DNA of 64,000 nt from Streptomyces sp. Je 1-332 (GTDB lineage: Bacteria; Actinomycetota; Actinomycetes; Streptomycetales; Streptomycetaceae), in NCBI RefSeq assembly GCF_040730185.1, contig NZ_CP160402.1, positions 6,386,001 through 6,450,000 of the forward strand, given 5' to 3'. A program made the position numbers and the translations under genes. Shown piece after piece: positions 1 to 8,764 of the stretch. Every line of letters begins with the position of its first letter. The first letter of the stretch is position 1. Under the pieces are notes generated by a model, which was not told where the DNA came from, did not search any database, and saw only the letters and a program-made list of their open reading frames with translations.

Positions 1-70
1 TGAGGCAGAGCCGAGCACAGGACAGGCCCGTCGCGACCCAGGCCACGAGAAGGAGCGGAAGCCAGAACAT
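1..70 (-). CDS. Partial membrane protein, N-terminus only
   Basis: An ATG at position 70 reads leftward out of the window for 23 codons without a stop. It gives a strongly hydrophobic start (MFWLPLLLVAWVATGLSCAR) that looks like a membrane anchor or signal segment. Spacing and direction fit the leftward gene group that follows. It could be another TIGR04222-type membrane protein like the one at 1127-2101, but only the first residues are visible and no strong ribosome-binding site is seen, so the identity is a guess. Confidence 0.4.
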   Translation of the reverse strand, partial: MFWLPLLLVAWVATGLSCARLCL

Positions 71-155
71 GCCGGAGTTCTATGCGAGGGGGCGGGGGTG
101 GCGCCATGGGTTATTCACCATGCGGACGCGGGGTCGCGGGAGGATAACGTTCCGC

Positions 156-944
156 TCAGCCGCGGTCCTTGTCCTCGGCCTTCTTCTTGGCCTTGTCTTC
201 GCCCACGTCGGGCTTGGGGCGGGATGCCGGTGGCGGCAGCGAGAAGGTGGGGGAGGGGGAGACCGGGGTCGCGGGGTCCGGTGAAGGGGTCGGGCCCGGT
301 GGGGCGGGGGAGCGGGTCACCGGGACGGGGCCCGCCGACGCCGCGTCGCGCGCGAGGTCGTCGAAGTCGACGAGGCCCGTGCCTTCGAGGACCGTGATGT
401 GGTCAAGGACCGTCGTGTTCGCGTCGTCCGCGAGGGCGCGCACCAGCGAGTTACGGGTGGTCGCGCGGACCTCGGCGACCACCGAGAAGACCTTGCCGTG
501 GGCGGCGCGCAGAATGTTGGCGAACTTCTCGTCGTACGCGTCGCCGTGCGCGTCGCTCATCTCGTCGAGCCAGCCACGCTGCTGCGCGGTCGGCTGATTG
601 GGCAGCTCCAGATTGAGCCGCGTCGCCACCTCGCGTACGCGCGCGTCCAGGAACGTGTGCCCCTCGACGAGGTGTTCGCCCGCCGTCTTGACCGCCTTGG
701 TGGTGCCGCGGGCCTCGGCCTGCTGTCCGGCGGGGAGCTCCCAGAGGCCCGCGAGCCGCACCTTGGTGATGAAGTCCCGGTCGAGCGCGGAGAGCGGACC
801 GAACTCCGTCGACACGCTCTCCGCGTCGAGTCTGTCCACGCCGGTACCCGACCTGTCCTCGTACGACCAGACGGGAAAGAGCAGCGCGGCCAGGGTCGCG
901 ACGAGTCCCGCGACGATGAGGCCGGTGCCGTTGATGGATCGCAT
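156..944 (-). CDS. DUF4142 family exported protein (paralogue 1)
   Basis: A 262-residue protein begins with MRSINGTGL and a single N-terminal hydrophobic segment (about residues 7-27), then a helical DUF4142 domain (about 50-185), then a Pro/Ser-rich tail ending in a charged Lys/Asp/Glu stretch. The ATG at 944 was chosen over an upstream ATG because the hydrophobic segment then sits at the N-terminus, exactly as in the paralogue at 3523-4287. The two share most of their core, including the block [12 protein letters not shown]4142 proteins are usually secreted or membrane-tethered with no proven biochemical role. The pair brackets the DUF692/TIGR04222 genes. Confidence 0.8.
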   Translation of the reverse strand: MRSINGTGLIVAGLVATLAALLFPVWSYEDRSGTGVDRLDAESVSTEFGPLSALDRDFITKVRLAGLWELPAGQQAEARGTTKAVKTAGEHLVEGHTFLDARVREVATRLNLELPNQPTAQQRGWLDEMSDAHGDAYDEKFANILRAAHGKVFSVVAEVRATTRNSLVRALADDANTTVLDHITVLEGTGLVDFDDLARDAASAGPVPVTRSPAPPGPTPSPDPATPVSPSPTFSLPPPASRPKPDVGEDKAKKKAEDKDRG

Positions 945-1126
945 GACGCCTCCAGTTGCACCGCCGCACGCTAGTGCGCCCCGAGGAGGCACCTGCGGGA
1001 TACAGCCCGGAGTACGTCAACTGCCGTACCGGTAAGGGGCATGGGAAGCGGGGCGTCCGCTGCTCGCAGGGGGAGGGGGTGTTCGCGTCGCGTCGCTGGG
1101 CGGGAGCCGTGCGTGCGGGGTCGCGG

Positions 1127-2101
1127 CTAGGAGCCGCCTCCGCCTCCGCCGCCTCCTCCGCAGCCCCCGCCGCCACCGCCCCCGCCGCAGGAGGACGAAG
1201 AGCCTCCGCCGCAGCCTCCGCCGCCGGAACTGCCGCAGCTTGAGCCGCCGCACGCCGAGCTGCCTCCGCCGCACCACGCGATGGTGGTCCCGGAGCTTGC
1301 GTACGTCGAGGATGTCGCCGACGTACGTCCCGGGCGGACGCGGTGCGCGGCCTGCAGCTGTGCGCGCAGGTCGGGGTCGAGGACGCCGACCAGGCCCTCG
1401 ACCGCCACGCGGTGCGCCGCGCCGGAGACGTGCGCGCCCGCGGCGCGGTACTCCGCGAGAGCGGTCCGGCCCAAGGCCGTCACCCTCGTCCGGGTGGCGC
1501 GGCCGCAGAGCAGGCCGGTCAGGGAGCCGACGACCCACGCCACGGTCAACGCGATGGTCGACACGCTCACGGGGTCCCATGAAGGGCTGTCACCGTCCTC
1601 GACGGCGATGACACCGATGACGAGGAAGAACCCGGCGAAAGTCAGGACGTTGTGCAGGATCTTCCGGCGGCGCAGACGGTCGAGGACCTCGGGGCGCACC
1701 ATCAGGCCGCGCCGCGCCATCGTGTCGCCGATCGCCTGCACGGCGGGGCTGCGCATCACACCGATGCGCAGCCAGTGCAGAGCGCCGCTCGGCGCGGCGG
1801 CGTGCGCCTGGAGCGCCGCGCCCTCCACCGCGTTGCGGGCTTCGGCCGACTGGATCGCGACTATGCCGGGGAACGCGACCACCAGGCGCCCGTCCTCGTG
1901 CAGGGACGCGATCGCGGCGTCGGCGACCCTGCTGGGCCCCCCGGCGAGGAAGGCGGCCTCCAGCGGATCGAACACGGCGCCGTGCTGCGCGTCGGGCTGC
2001 AAAGGCGCCGCCTGCCGGATGCGGGAGACACCGACCAGCAGAGCGACCGCCGACGCCGCGATCAGGATGGCGAAACAAACCGACAGGATCTCCAAGACCA
2101 T
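1127..2101 (-). CDS. TIGR04222-type membrane protein with Gly/Cys-rich tail
   Basis: A 324-residue protein with an N-terminal transmembrane segment (about residues 5-25), a soluble conserved region containing AAFLAGGPSRVADAAI (typical of TIGR04222), and two further membrane segments around residues 148-166 and 178-200. The C-terminal 55 or so residues are almost only Gly, Ser and Cys, with six cysteines in CGG-like contexts. The family was named for this near-low-complexity tail. It lies 6 bp downstream of a DUF692 (MNIO) enzyme gene and was probably co-transcribed with it. MNIO enzymes oxidise Cys in partner peptides, so the tail may be a substrate; that is inference. The low-complexity tail makes the exact Gly count sensitive to sequencing error. 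Confidence 0.8.
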   Translation of the reverse strand: MVLEILSVCFAILIAASAVALLVGVSRIRQAAPLQPDAQHGAVFDPLEAAFLAGGPSRVADAAIASLHEDGRLVVAFPGIVAIQSAEARNAVEGAALQAHAAAPSGALHWLRIGVMRSPAVQAIGDTMARRGLMVRPEVLDRLRRRKILHNVLTFAGFFLVIGVIAVEDGDSPSWDPVSVSTIALTVAWVVGSLTGLLCGRATRTRVTALGRTALAEYRAAGAHVSGAAHRVAVEGLVGVLDPDLRAQLQAAHRVRPGRTSATSSTYASSGTTIAWCGGGSSACGGSSCGSSGGGGCGGGSSSSCGGGGGGGGCGGGGGGGGGS

Positions 2102-2107
2102 CGCCCC

Positions 2108-3412
2108 CTACCCCCGTCGCAGCGCGAACCGCGCCGCCCGCAACCACCGTGCGACCGGCCCCGCGTCCAGCGGCGCGGGCCCGGACCGTTCGAGCCACCA
2201 CCGCGTCAGCCTGCCGCGCGCCTGAGCGTCCTCGGGCTGCCCGGACAGGAGCAGCCGCTCGGCGAAGTCCAGCGCGTCACGCCGGTAGCCGCCGGTCATC
2301 GGCCGGGCCTGGGCGTACGCGAAGAAGTCCGCGCGATAACTCCCGCCGAGAATCTCCGGCAGCTCGGGCGCCACCTTCGCCACGACGTCCGCCCGCTTGC
2401 CGGTCAACGCCCGGCTCTGCACGGCAAGCCGGGCCCGGTCGAACCCTTCGGGCGCGGGCGTCCCGGCCACCAGGGCGGACAGGAGCGCGGTCTGCGCGAG
2501 GGCGAGACGCTGGCGGGTGGCGTCGGGCACTGCGGCAGCTTCACCGGTCGCCGGGGCTGTGCCGGAAGCGCCCTCTCCGGAAGCAGGCGCCTTCGTGCGC
2601 ACGGTCTCCCGTATCGCGTCGAGCTCCCGCTCCAGCTCCCCCGGCGCCGGAAAGTTCTCGTCCCGCTCCAGCAGGACACCCGGCGGGTTCACCCGTGCGG
2701 CCAGGTCCGAGAGGATCGCGAGGACCGGCTCGGGCACCGGGTGCGCGTGGCTGTCGTGCCAGACGCCGTCCCGCTCGAAACCGCCGGCGACGTGCACGTA
2801 CGCGATGGCCTCGACCGGCAGCTCGTCCAGGGCCTTCGACGGGTCCTCGCCGCGGTTGACGTGGTTGGTGTGGAGGTTCGCGACATCGATGAGGAGGCGT
2901 ACGCCCGTGCGCTCGACGAGCTCGTAGAGGAACTGTCCCTCCGTCATCTCCTCGCCGGGCCAGGAGATGAGCGCCGCGATGTTCTCCACGGCGAGCGGCA
3001 CCGGCAGCGCGTCCTGCGCGACGCGTACGTTCTCGCACAGCACGTCGAGGGCGTCACGGGTGCGCGGCACCGGCAGCAGGTGGCCCGCCTCCAGCGGCTG
3101 CGAAGCCGTCAGCGGGCCCCCGGCGCGTACGAACGCGATGTGCTCGGTGACCAGGGGCGAGCCCAGTGCCTGCGCGCGCTCGGCGAGCGCGGCGAGGCGC
3201 GTCTCGTCGGGGCGGTCGGCCCCGCCGAGGCCGAGCGAGACGCCGTGCGGCACCACCGTGACGCCGCGCTCGCGCAGCCGCAGGAGGGAGTCGGGGACGT
3301 GCCCGGGGCACAGGTTCTCCGCGACAGCCTCGACCCAGTCGATGCCGGGCATCTGTTCCACGGCGTCCGCGATCTCCGGACGCCACCCTATTCCGGTCCC
3401 CAAATGCTTCAT
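2108..3412 (-). CDS. DUF692 / MNIO family iron-dependent oxidative enzyme
   Basis: A 434-residue protein. Residues about 1-270 form a TIM-barrel DUF692 domain (multinuclear non-haem iron oxidative enzyme family, with MbnB and TglH as characterised members). Candidate metal ligands are visible: H56 (VPHGVSL), H91 (TEHIAF), E143 (AVENI), D176 (LLIDVANLH), H207 (YVHVAGG), and H219, D220, H222 and H224 in WHDSHAH. Residues about 305-434 form a separate helical domain of the kind found in the Streptomyces SCO6045 group. The family modifies cysteines of small partner proteins. The gene next downstream encodes a membrane protein with a Cys/Gly tail, a plausible partner. Substrate and product are unknown. 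Confidence 0.87.
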   Translation of the reverse strand: MKHLGTGIGWRPEIADAVEQMPGIDWVEAVAENLCPGHVPDSLLRLRERGVTVVPHGVSLGLGGADRPDETRLAALAERAQALGSPLVTEHIAFVRAGGPLTASQPLEAGHLLPVPRTRDALDVLCENVRVAQDALPVPLAVENIAALISWPGEEMTEGQFLYELVERTGVRLLIDVANLHTNHVNRGEDPSKALDELPVEAIAYVHVAGGFERDGVWHDSHAHPVPEPVLAILSDLAARVNPPGVLLERDENFPAPGELERELDAIRETVRTKAPASGEGASGTAPATGEAAAVPDATRQRLALAQTALLSALVAGTPAPEGFDRARLAVQSRALTGKRADVVAKVAPELPEILGGSYRADFFAYAQARPMTGGYRRDALDFAERLLLSGQPEDAQARGRLTRWWLERSGPAPLDAGPVARWLRAARFALRRG

Positions 3413-3522
3413 GTTCCCCCTCCTCCGCCAAGACCCCGCGTCGTGCCCCGTGTCTTGGGAACGTGTGCAGGAGTCATGGCCCCGGCCGCAGCGGCCGAAC
3501 CCCTGAGGAGGGACGTTCAGAG

Positions 3523-4287
3523 CTACATTTGAGGTTCCGGCCGGTTCGTGTTGACTTCGCCGGGCGGCGGGGGCGAAGGCCGTGACGTGGTGGACACATC
3601 GCCGGTCGGGCCGGCCGCCGGGGGCACCGGGGGGACGCCGGAGGGCGGGGGAGGACCGCTGGGGCTTGCCGTCGCGGTAGCGGCGCCGCCGTTCGCGATG
3701 TCGTCGAAGTCGACGAGGCCGGTGGCCTCCAGCATCGTGATGTGGTCGAGGACCGTCTGGTTGGAATCGGTGGCCAGCTGCCGGATCAGGGTGTTGCGGG
3801 TGCTGTCACGCACATCGGCGATCGCGCTGAACACCTTGCCGTGCGAGACGCGCAGCAGGTTCGCGAACTTCCGCTGGTACGTCTCGCCGCTGGCCTCGGT
3901 CAACTCCTGCAGCCAGCCCTGCTGTTCGGCGGTGGGCTGGTTGGGCAGCTCCACGCCGAGCTGCGCCGCGACCGAACGTGCCCGCTTGTCGAGGTCCGTG
4001 TGGCCGACGATCAGATGGTCACCGGCCTCCTTGATCGCCTCGGTCGGCGCCCGCTCGACGGCCTGCTGACCTGCGGGTATCTCCCACAGGCCGGCGAGCC
4101 GCACCTTCACCAGCAGATCGCGGTCGGCGGCGGAGAGCGGACCCCATTGCGTGGCCACGGACCCGGCGGCCAGATTGGCGGGCCCCGTGCCCGAGCGGTC
4201 GGCGTAGGACCACATGGGGAACGCGAGCGCGCCCAGAGTGACCACGAGTGCCGCGATGATCAGAGCCGTGCCGTTGATGCGCCGCAA
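3523..4287 (-). CDS. DUF4142 family exported protein (paralogue 2)
   Basis: A 254-residue protein with an N-terminal hydrophobic segment after MRRINGTAL, a DUF4142 domain (about residues 48-185) and a Pro-rich C-terminus. The start is TTG: an in-frame stop lies a short way upstream, no ATG or GTG is available, and an AGGAAGG ribosome-binding site sits about 9 bases before it. It is a close paralogue of the protein at 156-944 (for example both have ELPNQPTA and the TVLDHIT motif). Its position, upstream of the DUF692 gene on the same strand, suggests a local duplication around that pair. Function is unknown; it is expected to act at the cell surface. Confidence 0.8.
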   Translation of the reverse strand: MRRINGTALIIAALVVTLGALAFPMWSYADRSGTGPANLAAGSVATQWGPLSAADRDLLVKVRLAGLWEIPAGQQAVERAPTEAIKEAGDHLIVGHTDLDKRARSVAAQLGVELPNQPTAEQQGWLQELTEASGETYQRKFANLLRVSHGKVFSAIADVRDSTRNTLIRQLATDSNQTVLDHITMLEATGLVDFDDIANGGAATATASPSGPPPPSGVPPVPPAAGPTGDVSTTSRPSPPPPGEVNTNRPEPQM

Positions 4288-4398
4288 TGTGCCGTGCCTT
4301 CCTGCCCGTCAACCTGCCGTGGGGGCAAGCTACTTCCTGGTACCGGTTCCTGGTACCGGGAGATACGGAAGAGGCGGGCGTGATGTTCAACGCTTCTT

Positions 4399-5025
4399 TC
4401 AACGCTTTCCCTGGCCGATGTGATGCTCCGGCGGCCGCCCCAGGAGAGCCAGCATCTCCTCCAGCGGCGATGCGCCCTCGGCTGTGGGCAGCGGCGGCGC
4501 GAACGCGGCTCCGGGGCCTCGGAGTTCAGGGTCCTTCGGGACCCGGCGGGCCACGTCGAGCGCGGCGTCGACGACCGGCCGGGGGAGGTCGAGGCCGACG
4601 TCGATGTTGGTTCCGAGGGTGGTGGCCACGTCCCAGGAGTGCACCACGTAGTCGAGCAGGTGGAAACCGACGGCGACCCGCCCCGGGAACGTCCCGCCGA
4701 TCTCCGGCAGCGTGAACCCCCGCTCCAGGACGCCCTCTTCGGCGAACGCGGCCAGCACGTGCCGCACCGACTCCGCATAGACCTTGCACGGGTCGCGGCC
4801 GAGATCCGGCGCGATCCAGTACGTACGGTCGGCGCCCGAGCCGCGCGCCGCCGCCGCGAATCCGTGGTGCTGCGCGGCCATGTGGGCCACCAGATCGCGC
4901 AGCGACCAGCCGGCGCAGGGGGATGGGCGTTCCCAGTCGGTGTCGCGGGCGGTGCGGAGGATGCGGAGTGACGCTTGGAGGGCGGTGCGGTCGAGTGCGA
5001 TGAGGTCGTGCGTGAAGGCGTGCAT
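4399..5025 (-). CDS. TIGR03086-type DinB-like metal-binding protein
   Basis: A 208-residue protein of the mycothiol-dependent maleylpyruvate isomerase/DinB four-helix family, TIGR03086 subgroup. Visible marks are the N-terminal DWERPSPCAGWSLRDLVAHM block (the usual SPC-W-V-x-x-L-V-x-H pattern) and the later HLLDYVVHSWD, which together supply the three histidines that bind a divalent metal. Members are thought to use mycothiol or another low-molecular-weight thiol, but this one has no assigned substrate. It lies downstream of and on the same strand as a TetR gene, with a near-palindromic site over its promoter, so TetR control is likely. Confidence 0.82.
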   Translation of the reverse strand: MHAFTHDLIALDRTALQASLRILRTARDTDWERPSPCAGWSLRDLVAHMAAQHHGFAAAARGSGADRTYWIAPDLGRDPCKVYAESVRHVLAAFAEEGVLERGFTLPEIGGTFPGRVAVGFHLLDYVVHSWDVATTLGTNIDVGLDLPRPVVDAALDVARRVPKDPELRGPGAAFAPPLPTAEGASPLEEMLALLGRPPEHHIGQGKR

Positions 5026-5097
5026 GAGTTCTCAGGGCTCCTTCGGAGAGTGAACAGTCGCCGCCCAGCGGGCCGGTGAAGGCATACGACGAGCTTA

Positions 5098-5116
5098 AAT
5101 CTAAACGAACGGTCGT
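5098..5116 (-). promoter_or_regulatory. Probable TetR operator over a promoter
   Basis: On the minus strand a TAGATT -10-like hexamer (5103-5098) lies just downstream of ACGACCGTTCGT (5116-5105), an imperfect 12-bp inverted repeat with one mismatch per arm. Such sites are typical TetR-family operators. It sits about 75 bp upstream of the TIGR03086 gene and between it and the TetR gene at 5163-5987. The assignment is from sequence form and position only. Confidence 0.45.
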
Positions 5117-5162
5117 GCTACTAGTTTGTCGGAGCGGGACCGGAACCAGACCGGCGGGCCGC

Positions 5163-5987
5163 TCAGGAGTGTTCTGGTGCGGCGTCCAGGGGGAGTTGAG
5201 GGACCTGCGACGGGTCCGTCGCCGCAGCGCGCAGGCGTGCCGTGATGGCGGCGCCCGCCCTGCGGTAGACGCCCGGCTCGTCGTGCAGCACCGAGTGCGC
5301 GTTCGCCGTCTCCATCAGCGCGATGAGCTCGAAGGCGAGCTGGGGGGCGTCGGTGTCCGGGTGACATTCGCCGGTATCGCGGGCCTCCGCGACACACCGC
5401 TCGACCGTGCCGGTCCAGTCTCGGTCGGCGAGGACGAGCGCGTCGTGCACCGCACCCTCGCGGGCGTCGAACTCGGCGATCACCCCGTGGAAGAAGCAGC
5501 CGCCGGGAAAGACGCGTTGTTTCGAGTAGTCGAGCCAGCGTGCGCACAGTTGCCACAGGCGGTCGAGGCCGGGCGGGGACTGCGTGGCCGGTTCCACCAC
5601 CGCGTCGAGGAAGATGCGGCCCGCCGCGCGGATGGTCGCGAGCTGCAGTTCCTCCTTGGAGCCGAACAGCGCGAAGACCCCGCTCTTGCTGAGCTTCAGC
5701 TCGGTGGCGATGCGGCCGACCGAGAGCGCGTCCAGGCCCTCGACCGAGGCGATGTCGACCGTGCGGCGCAGGACGAGACGCCGGGTGTGGTTGCCGCGTT
5801 CGACGCGCCCGTCGAGCTTGGCGCCGCGTGGGCGGACGCCGGCATCCGCACCTGCGCTTACATCCGCACGTACGCCTGCATCCGCGCCTGCGCCCACATC
5901 CGCACGCACGCCCACATCCGCACGCACGCCCACATCCGCGCGCGCATCCGCATCCACGTCGTCGCTCGCGCCGAGCTCGCTCGCCAT
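5163..5987 (-). CDS. TetR family transcriptional regulator with repeat-rich N-terminus
   Basis: A 274-residue protein. The DNA-binding helix-turn-helix is at about residues 68-115 (IATELKLSKSGVFALFGSKEEL). The C-terminal ligand domain is of the TetR_C type with GGCFFHG, as in YxaF/LmrA-like regulators. The ATG at 5987 has a GAGGAG ribosome-binding site. The first 55 residues are unusual: six 6-residue repeats of the form ADVGVR/ADAGVR precede the normal TetR start, so a shorter product from an internal GTG cannot be excluded. It probably controls the downstream DinB-like gene and itself. Confidence 0.85.
   Translation of the reverse strand: MASELGASDDVDADARADVGVRADVGVRADVGAGADAGVRADVSAGADAGVRPRGAKLDGRVERGNHTRRLVLRRTVDIASVEGLDALSVGRIATELKLSKSGVFALFGSKEELQLATIRAAGRIFLDAVVEPATQSPPGLDRLWQLCARWLDYSKQRVFPGGCFFHGVIAEFDAREGAVHDALVLADRDWTGTVERCVAEARDTGECHPDTDAPQLAFELIALMETANAHSVLHDEPGVYRRAGAAITARLRAAATDPSQVPQLPLDAAPEHS
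5832..5939 (-). repeat. Six in-frame 18-bp tandem repeats
   Basis: Six consecutive 18-bp units encode hexapeptides (ADVGVR, ADVGVR, ADVGAG, ADAGVR, ADVSAG, ADAGVR) at residues 17-52 of the TetR protein. Unit number could vary between strains without shifting the frame. Confidence 0.85.
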
Positions 5988-6106
5988 GTCGGTCTCCTCA
6001 GCGCCGTTCGGTCGTGCGTTTGTGGAGGTACATCCTCCCTCGTGGCACCGGGATCGGGAGTGGCCTCGGCCCCGCGGCCTCCCTCGACGCGCGGCGGGAG
6101 GAATCC

Positions 6107-6853
6107 TCAACGCAGGGCGGGGTGGTCGGCGACCACGGTGCAGGAGCCGGGGGCGATCTCCGTGAAGCCGGCGTCCCGCACCACCGGCAGGCCGCTCGCC
6201 ACGAGTTCGCGCCAGAGCGCGGCGTCCGGGGTGCGGACGGAGAGCGGGAAACCGGCGTCCCGCCAGGCCACGCGCTCCTCGTCCGACAGCTCCCACCAAG
6301 CCAGTTGGGCGCCGTGCCCCGCCTGCGCCATCGCCTTGCCCGCCGACATGTCGACATCGGGGCTCATCCACAGGACCGGCGCTGTCGCGTCCGCCGGGGG
6401 TACCGCCTCCGGGTCGTCCAGGTCCGTGCCCGAGACCTGGAGCCGGGCCAGGTCCTTGGGCCAGCCGTCCAGCGGCACCGGCGGGAAGACGCGGACCTCC
6501 GCCGACTTGCCCGTCACCGTGATACCCGGGAGTGCCTCGGCCCGCCGCCACTCGGCGCCGCGGGCGCGCCGCACCACCTTGCGGATCCTGGCGTCCTGCC
6601 AGTCCCGCATGGCCTGCGCCCACTCGCCGTCGCCGACGGACCGCTCGTCGCCGAGCATGACGAGCACCGCGCGGGCCGCGGTCTCCAGGGCGTCCGTACG
6701 ATGCGGGGGCTCGGCACGCTCGATGCGGGCCACCAGCGGCAGTACGTACTGCGGCGCCTCGTCGCGTGTCGTCTGCTCCACGCGGAAGGGGCTGTCCTGG
6801 GAGTCCGGGGTGTCCTGCGGCTCGGGATTCCCGGCGGTCTGGTCGCTGCTCAC
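6107..6853 (-). CDS. Peptidyl-tRNA hydrolase, PTH2 type
   Basis: A 248-residue protein starting at GTG. The C-terminal half carries the archaeal/eukaryal-type PTH2 signature: MSPDVDMSAGKAMAQAGHGA (Gly-Lys-x-x-x-Gln-x-x-His) and the later TEIAPGSCTVVA, the usual Glu-x-x-x-Gly-Thr-x-T-x-x-A ending. PTH2 enzymes release tRNA from prematurely dropped peptidyl-tRNA in the cytosol. The N-terminal 130 residues are an additional domain beginning with a disordered acidic stretch; such extended forms occur in actinomycetes. It would be a second activity beside the canonical Pth. The catalytic role in this longer form is inferred from the motif. Confidence 0.72.
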   Translation of the reverse strand: MSSDQTAGNPEPQDTPDSQDSPFRVEQTTRDEAPQYVLPLVARIERAEPPHRTDALETAARAVLVMLGDERSVGDGEWAQAMRDWQDARIRKVVRRARGAEWRRAEALPGITVTGKSAEVRVFPPVPLDGWPKDLARLQVSGTDLDDPEAVPPADATAPVLWMSPDVDMSAGKAMAQAGHGAQLAWWELSDEERVAWRDAGFPLSVRTPDAALWRELVASGLPVVRDAGFTEIAPGSCTVVADHPALR

Positions 6854-6981
6854 GCGTCCAGTCTGCCAGGCGGAAGATCGGTCCCGTCAGCGGCTTTGCC
6901 CGAGGACTCCGCCCCCCCACCCAGGGCATCGGACCCAGCCGTCGGAGCCGGCCCGTCGGAGCCGTGCGCGAGGATGGCGGC

Positions 6982-8736
6982 ATGGACAGTGATCTGGCGG
7001 GGGCCGCGCTGCGGCTGGACGGGGTGGGGCGGCGCTATGCCGTGCGCGGACCGTGGGTGCTGAGGGATGTCGTGCTCGGCGTCGGCGCGGGCACGCTGGT
7101 GCGGATCGAGGGCGCGAACGGCACCGGTAAGTCCACCCTGCTGCGGCTGCTCGCCGGGATCGACGCCCCGACCGAGGGCCGCGTCGTCGGCCGGCTCCGC
7201 ACGGCGTACGTCCCCGAACGCTTCCCGGCGGCGCTGCCGTTCACGGCCGCCGGGTACCTCACGCACCTGGGCCGCATCCACGGCCTGGCCAAGGGCACGG
7301 CGGCGCGGGGCGCGGAGGAGTGGCTGGAACGCTTCGGGGCAGGGAGTTACGCCCGTACGCCCCTGTCGGAGCTGTCCAAGGGCAGCAGCCAGAAGGTCGC
7401 CGTGGCTCAGGCGCTCCTCGCGGCGCCCGAACTCCTGGTCCTCGACGAGGCATGGACGGGCCTGGACGCCGCGGCCCGTGACGAACTCGACCGGGCCGTC
7501 GCCGAGAGGGTCGCCGAGGGCGGCGCCGTCGTGTTCGTCGACCATGACCCGCGGCGGCTCTCCAGGGCTGTCGACGTGACGTACGCGGTGGTCGGATCGA
7601 CGGTGAACGCCCGTACCCCTTACGCCACTTCACCGGATGCCGCCGAGGCACAAGCCCCTTCGGTCGCGATCGAGGCCCTGGGCCCACCGGGCGCCGCACC
7701 GCCCTCCGTGCCGGGCACCGTCATCACCGGCCACTCGCGGCAGGGCACGCTGCAACTGACAGCGCTGGCAACGCACTCGGACATCGCACTGCGAACACTG
7801 CTCACGGCGCACCAGCCGTGGCATGTGGTGTCGGTTTCGGCATTGGCGTCGGCTCCGGAACCGGCGTCGGAACCGGCGTCGGAACCGACTCGGATAGCGG
7901 TCCAGAGGTCAGCGTTGGCATCGGCATCGGCATCGGCGTCGGTATCGGCGTCGGTTCCTGACCCGGCCCCGTCCGCGCCCGCACTGACCCCCGGCCCCGG
8001 TCCAGCCCCCGGAGCCGGCCCCGGGAAAGCCCCCCGCCGCCCCAGCGATCAGCAAGGTCCGCGGTCGGTGAACGCTCTGCTCGGTTATCACTCCGCCCTG
8101 CTCCTGCGCTCCCAGCGCTGGCTCGCCCCCGTCATCCTTTACGCCGCGTTTCTCGCCGTCGGCGTACAGAGCGGGCAGCCGGTCCTCGACTCCCTCGCGT
8201 ATGCCGCCGCCGCGTTGCTGCCTGTCGCCGCCTGGCTGGTGCGGATCTGTGTCGGCAACGAGCTGCCCGCCACTCGAAGTTGTTCGGCCGCCGCGGCCGG
8301 GCCCTGGCGGGCTCAACTGGCCTGTCTGCTCTCCGCGTTCCTCGCCACGGCCCTGCTCGGCGCCGTCGCCACCCTCGTCGTGTCGGTGATCAGCGACCCG
8401 GCGAGCACCGATCACCGGATGGCCGTGAACCGCCTCGCGGCGAGTGGTGCGGGGGTGCTCGCGATGCTGGTGAGCGCGCTCGTGGGCACCGCCATCGGCG
8501 CCGTCACCAGTTGGCCGCTGGTGCGCTCGCCGGGCCGGGCGATCCCGGTGATGCTGCTCGCCTCGTTGCTTGCCCTGGTGACCACGGGCTCCCCAGGGAA
8601 GGCCGTCTTGACCGGACTCGTCTCGGGGTCGCGGGAGGGAGTGGTGCCGATGCCGCTGCTGCCGGTCGCGGGAGCAGGGGTGATCGCGGTGGCGGCGGTC
8701 GGGCTGGCCTGCGGGCTGGCATCGCGCAGGGGGTGA
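6982..8736 (+). CDS. ABC ATPase fused to a membrane domain
   Basis: A 584-residue protein. Residues 1-200 are an ABC ATPase: Walker A GANGTGKST (44-52), a degenerate signature LSKGSSQKVAVAQ in place of LSGGQ, Walker B LLVLDEAWTGLD, and a switch His in VDHDPRR. Residues about 205-360 are a linker rich in Ala, Ser, Pro and Glu with tandem repeats. Residues about 365-584 hold about six hydrophobic segments, so the permease half lies on the same chain. The ATG at 6982 fits the start of the ABC fold. Substrate is unknown. The CcmA-like ATPase suggests an exporter. Confidence 0.8.
   Translation: MDSDLAGAALRLDGVGRRYAVRGPWVLRDVVLGVGAGTLVRIEGANGTGKSTLLRLLAGIDAPTEGRVVGRLRTAYVPERFPAALPFTAAGYLTHLGRIHGLAKGTAARGAEEWLERFGAGSYARTPLSELSKGSSQKVAVAQALLAAPELLVLDEAWTGLDAAARDELDRAVAERVAEGGAVVFVDHDPRRLSRAVDVTYAVVGSTVNARTPYATSPDAAEAQAPSVAIEALGPPGAAPPSVPGTVITGHSRQGTLQLTALATHSDIALRTLLTAHQPWHVVSVSALASAPEPASEPASEPTRIAVQRSALASASASASVSASVPDPAPSAPALTPGPGPAPGAGPGKAPRRPSDQQGPRSVNALLGYHSALLLRSQRWLAPVILYAAFLAVGVQSGQPVLDSLAYAAAALLPVAAWLVRICVGNELPATRSCSAAAAGPWRAQLACLLSAFLATALLGAVATLVVSVISDPASTDHRMAVNRLAASGAGVLAMLVSALVGTAIGAVTSWPLVRSPGRAIPVMLLASLLALVTTGSPGKAVLTGLVSGSREGVVPMPLLPVAGAGVIAVAAVGLACGLASRRG
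7857..7955 (+). repeat. In-frame short tandem repeats in the ABC protein linker
   Basis: Two repeat patches: 12-bp units (ggaaccggcgtc) at about 7857-7887, giving Pro-Ala-Ser-Glu, and 6-bp units (gcatcg/gcgtcg) at about 7918-7955, giving Ala-Ser/Val-Ser. Both lie between the ATPase and membrane parts and keep the frame, so linker length could vary. Confidence 0.8.
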
Positions 8737-8764
8737 GCGCGCCGCTGTCCCCGTGCCCGGCGGT

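Noticed and set aside
5988..6983. Upstream extension of the TetR frame to 6983
   Set aside because: It runs antiparallel-frame through the PTH2 gene region and has an Arg/Gly-rich shadow composition. The ATG at 5987 has a good ribosome-binding site.
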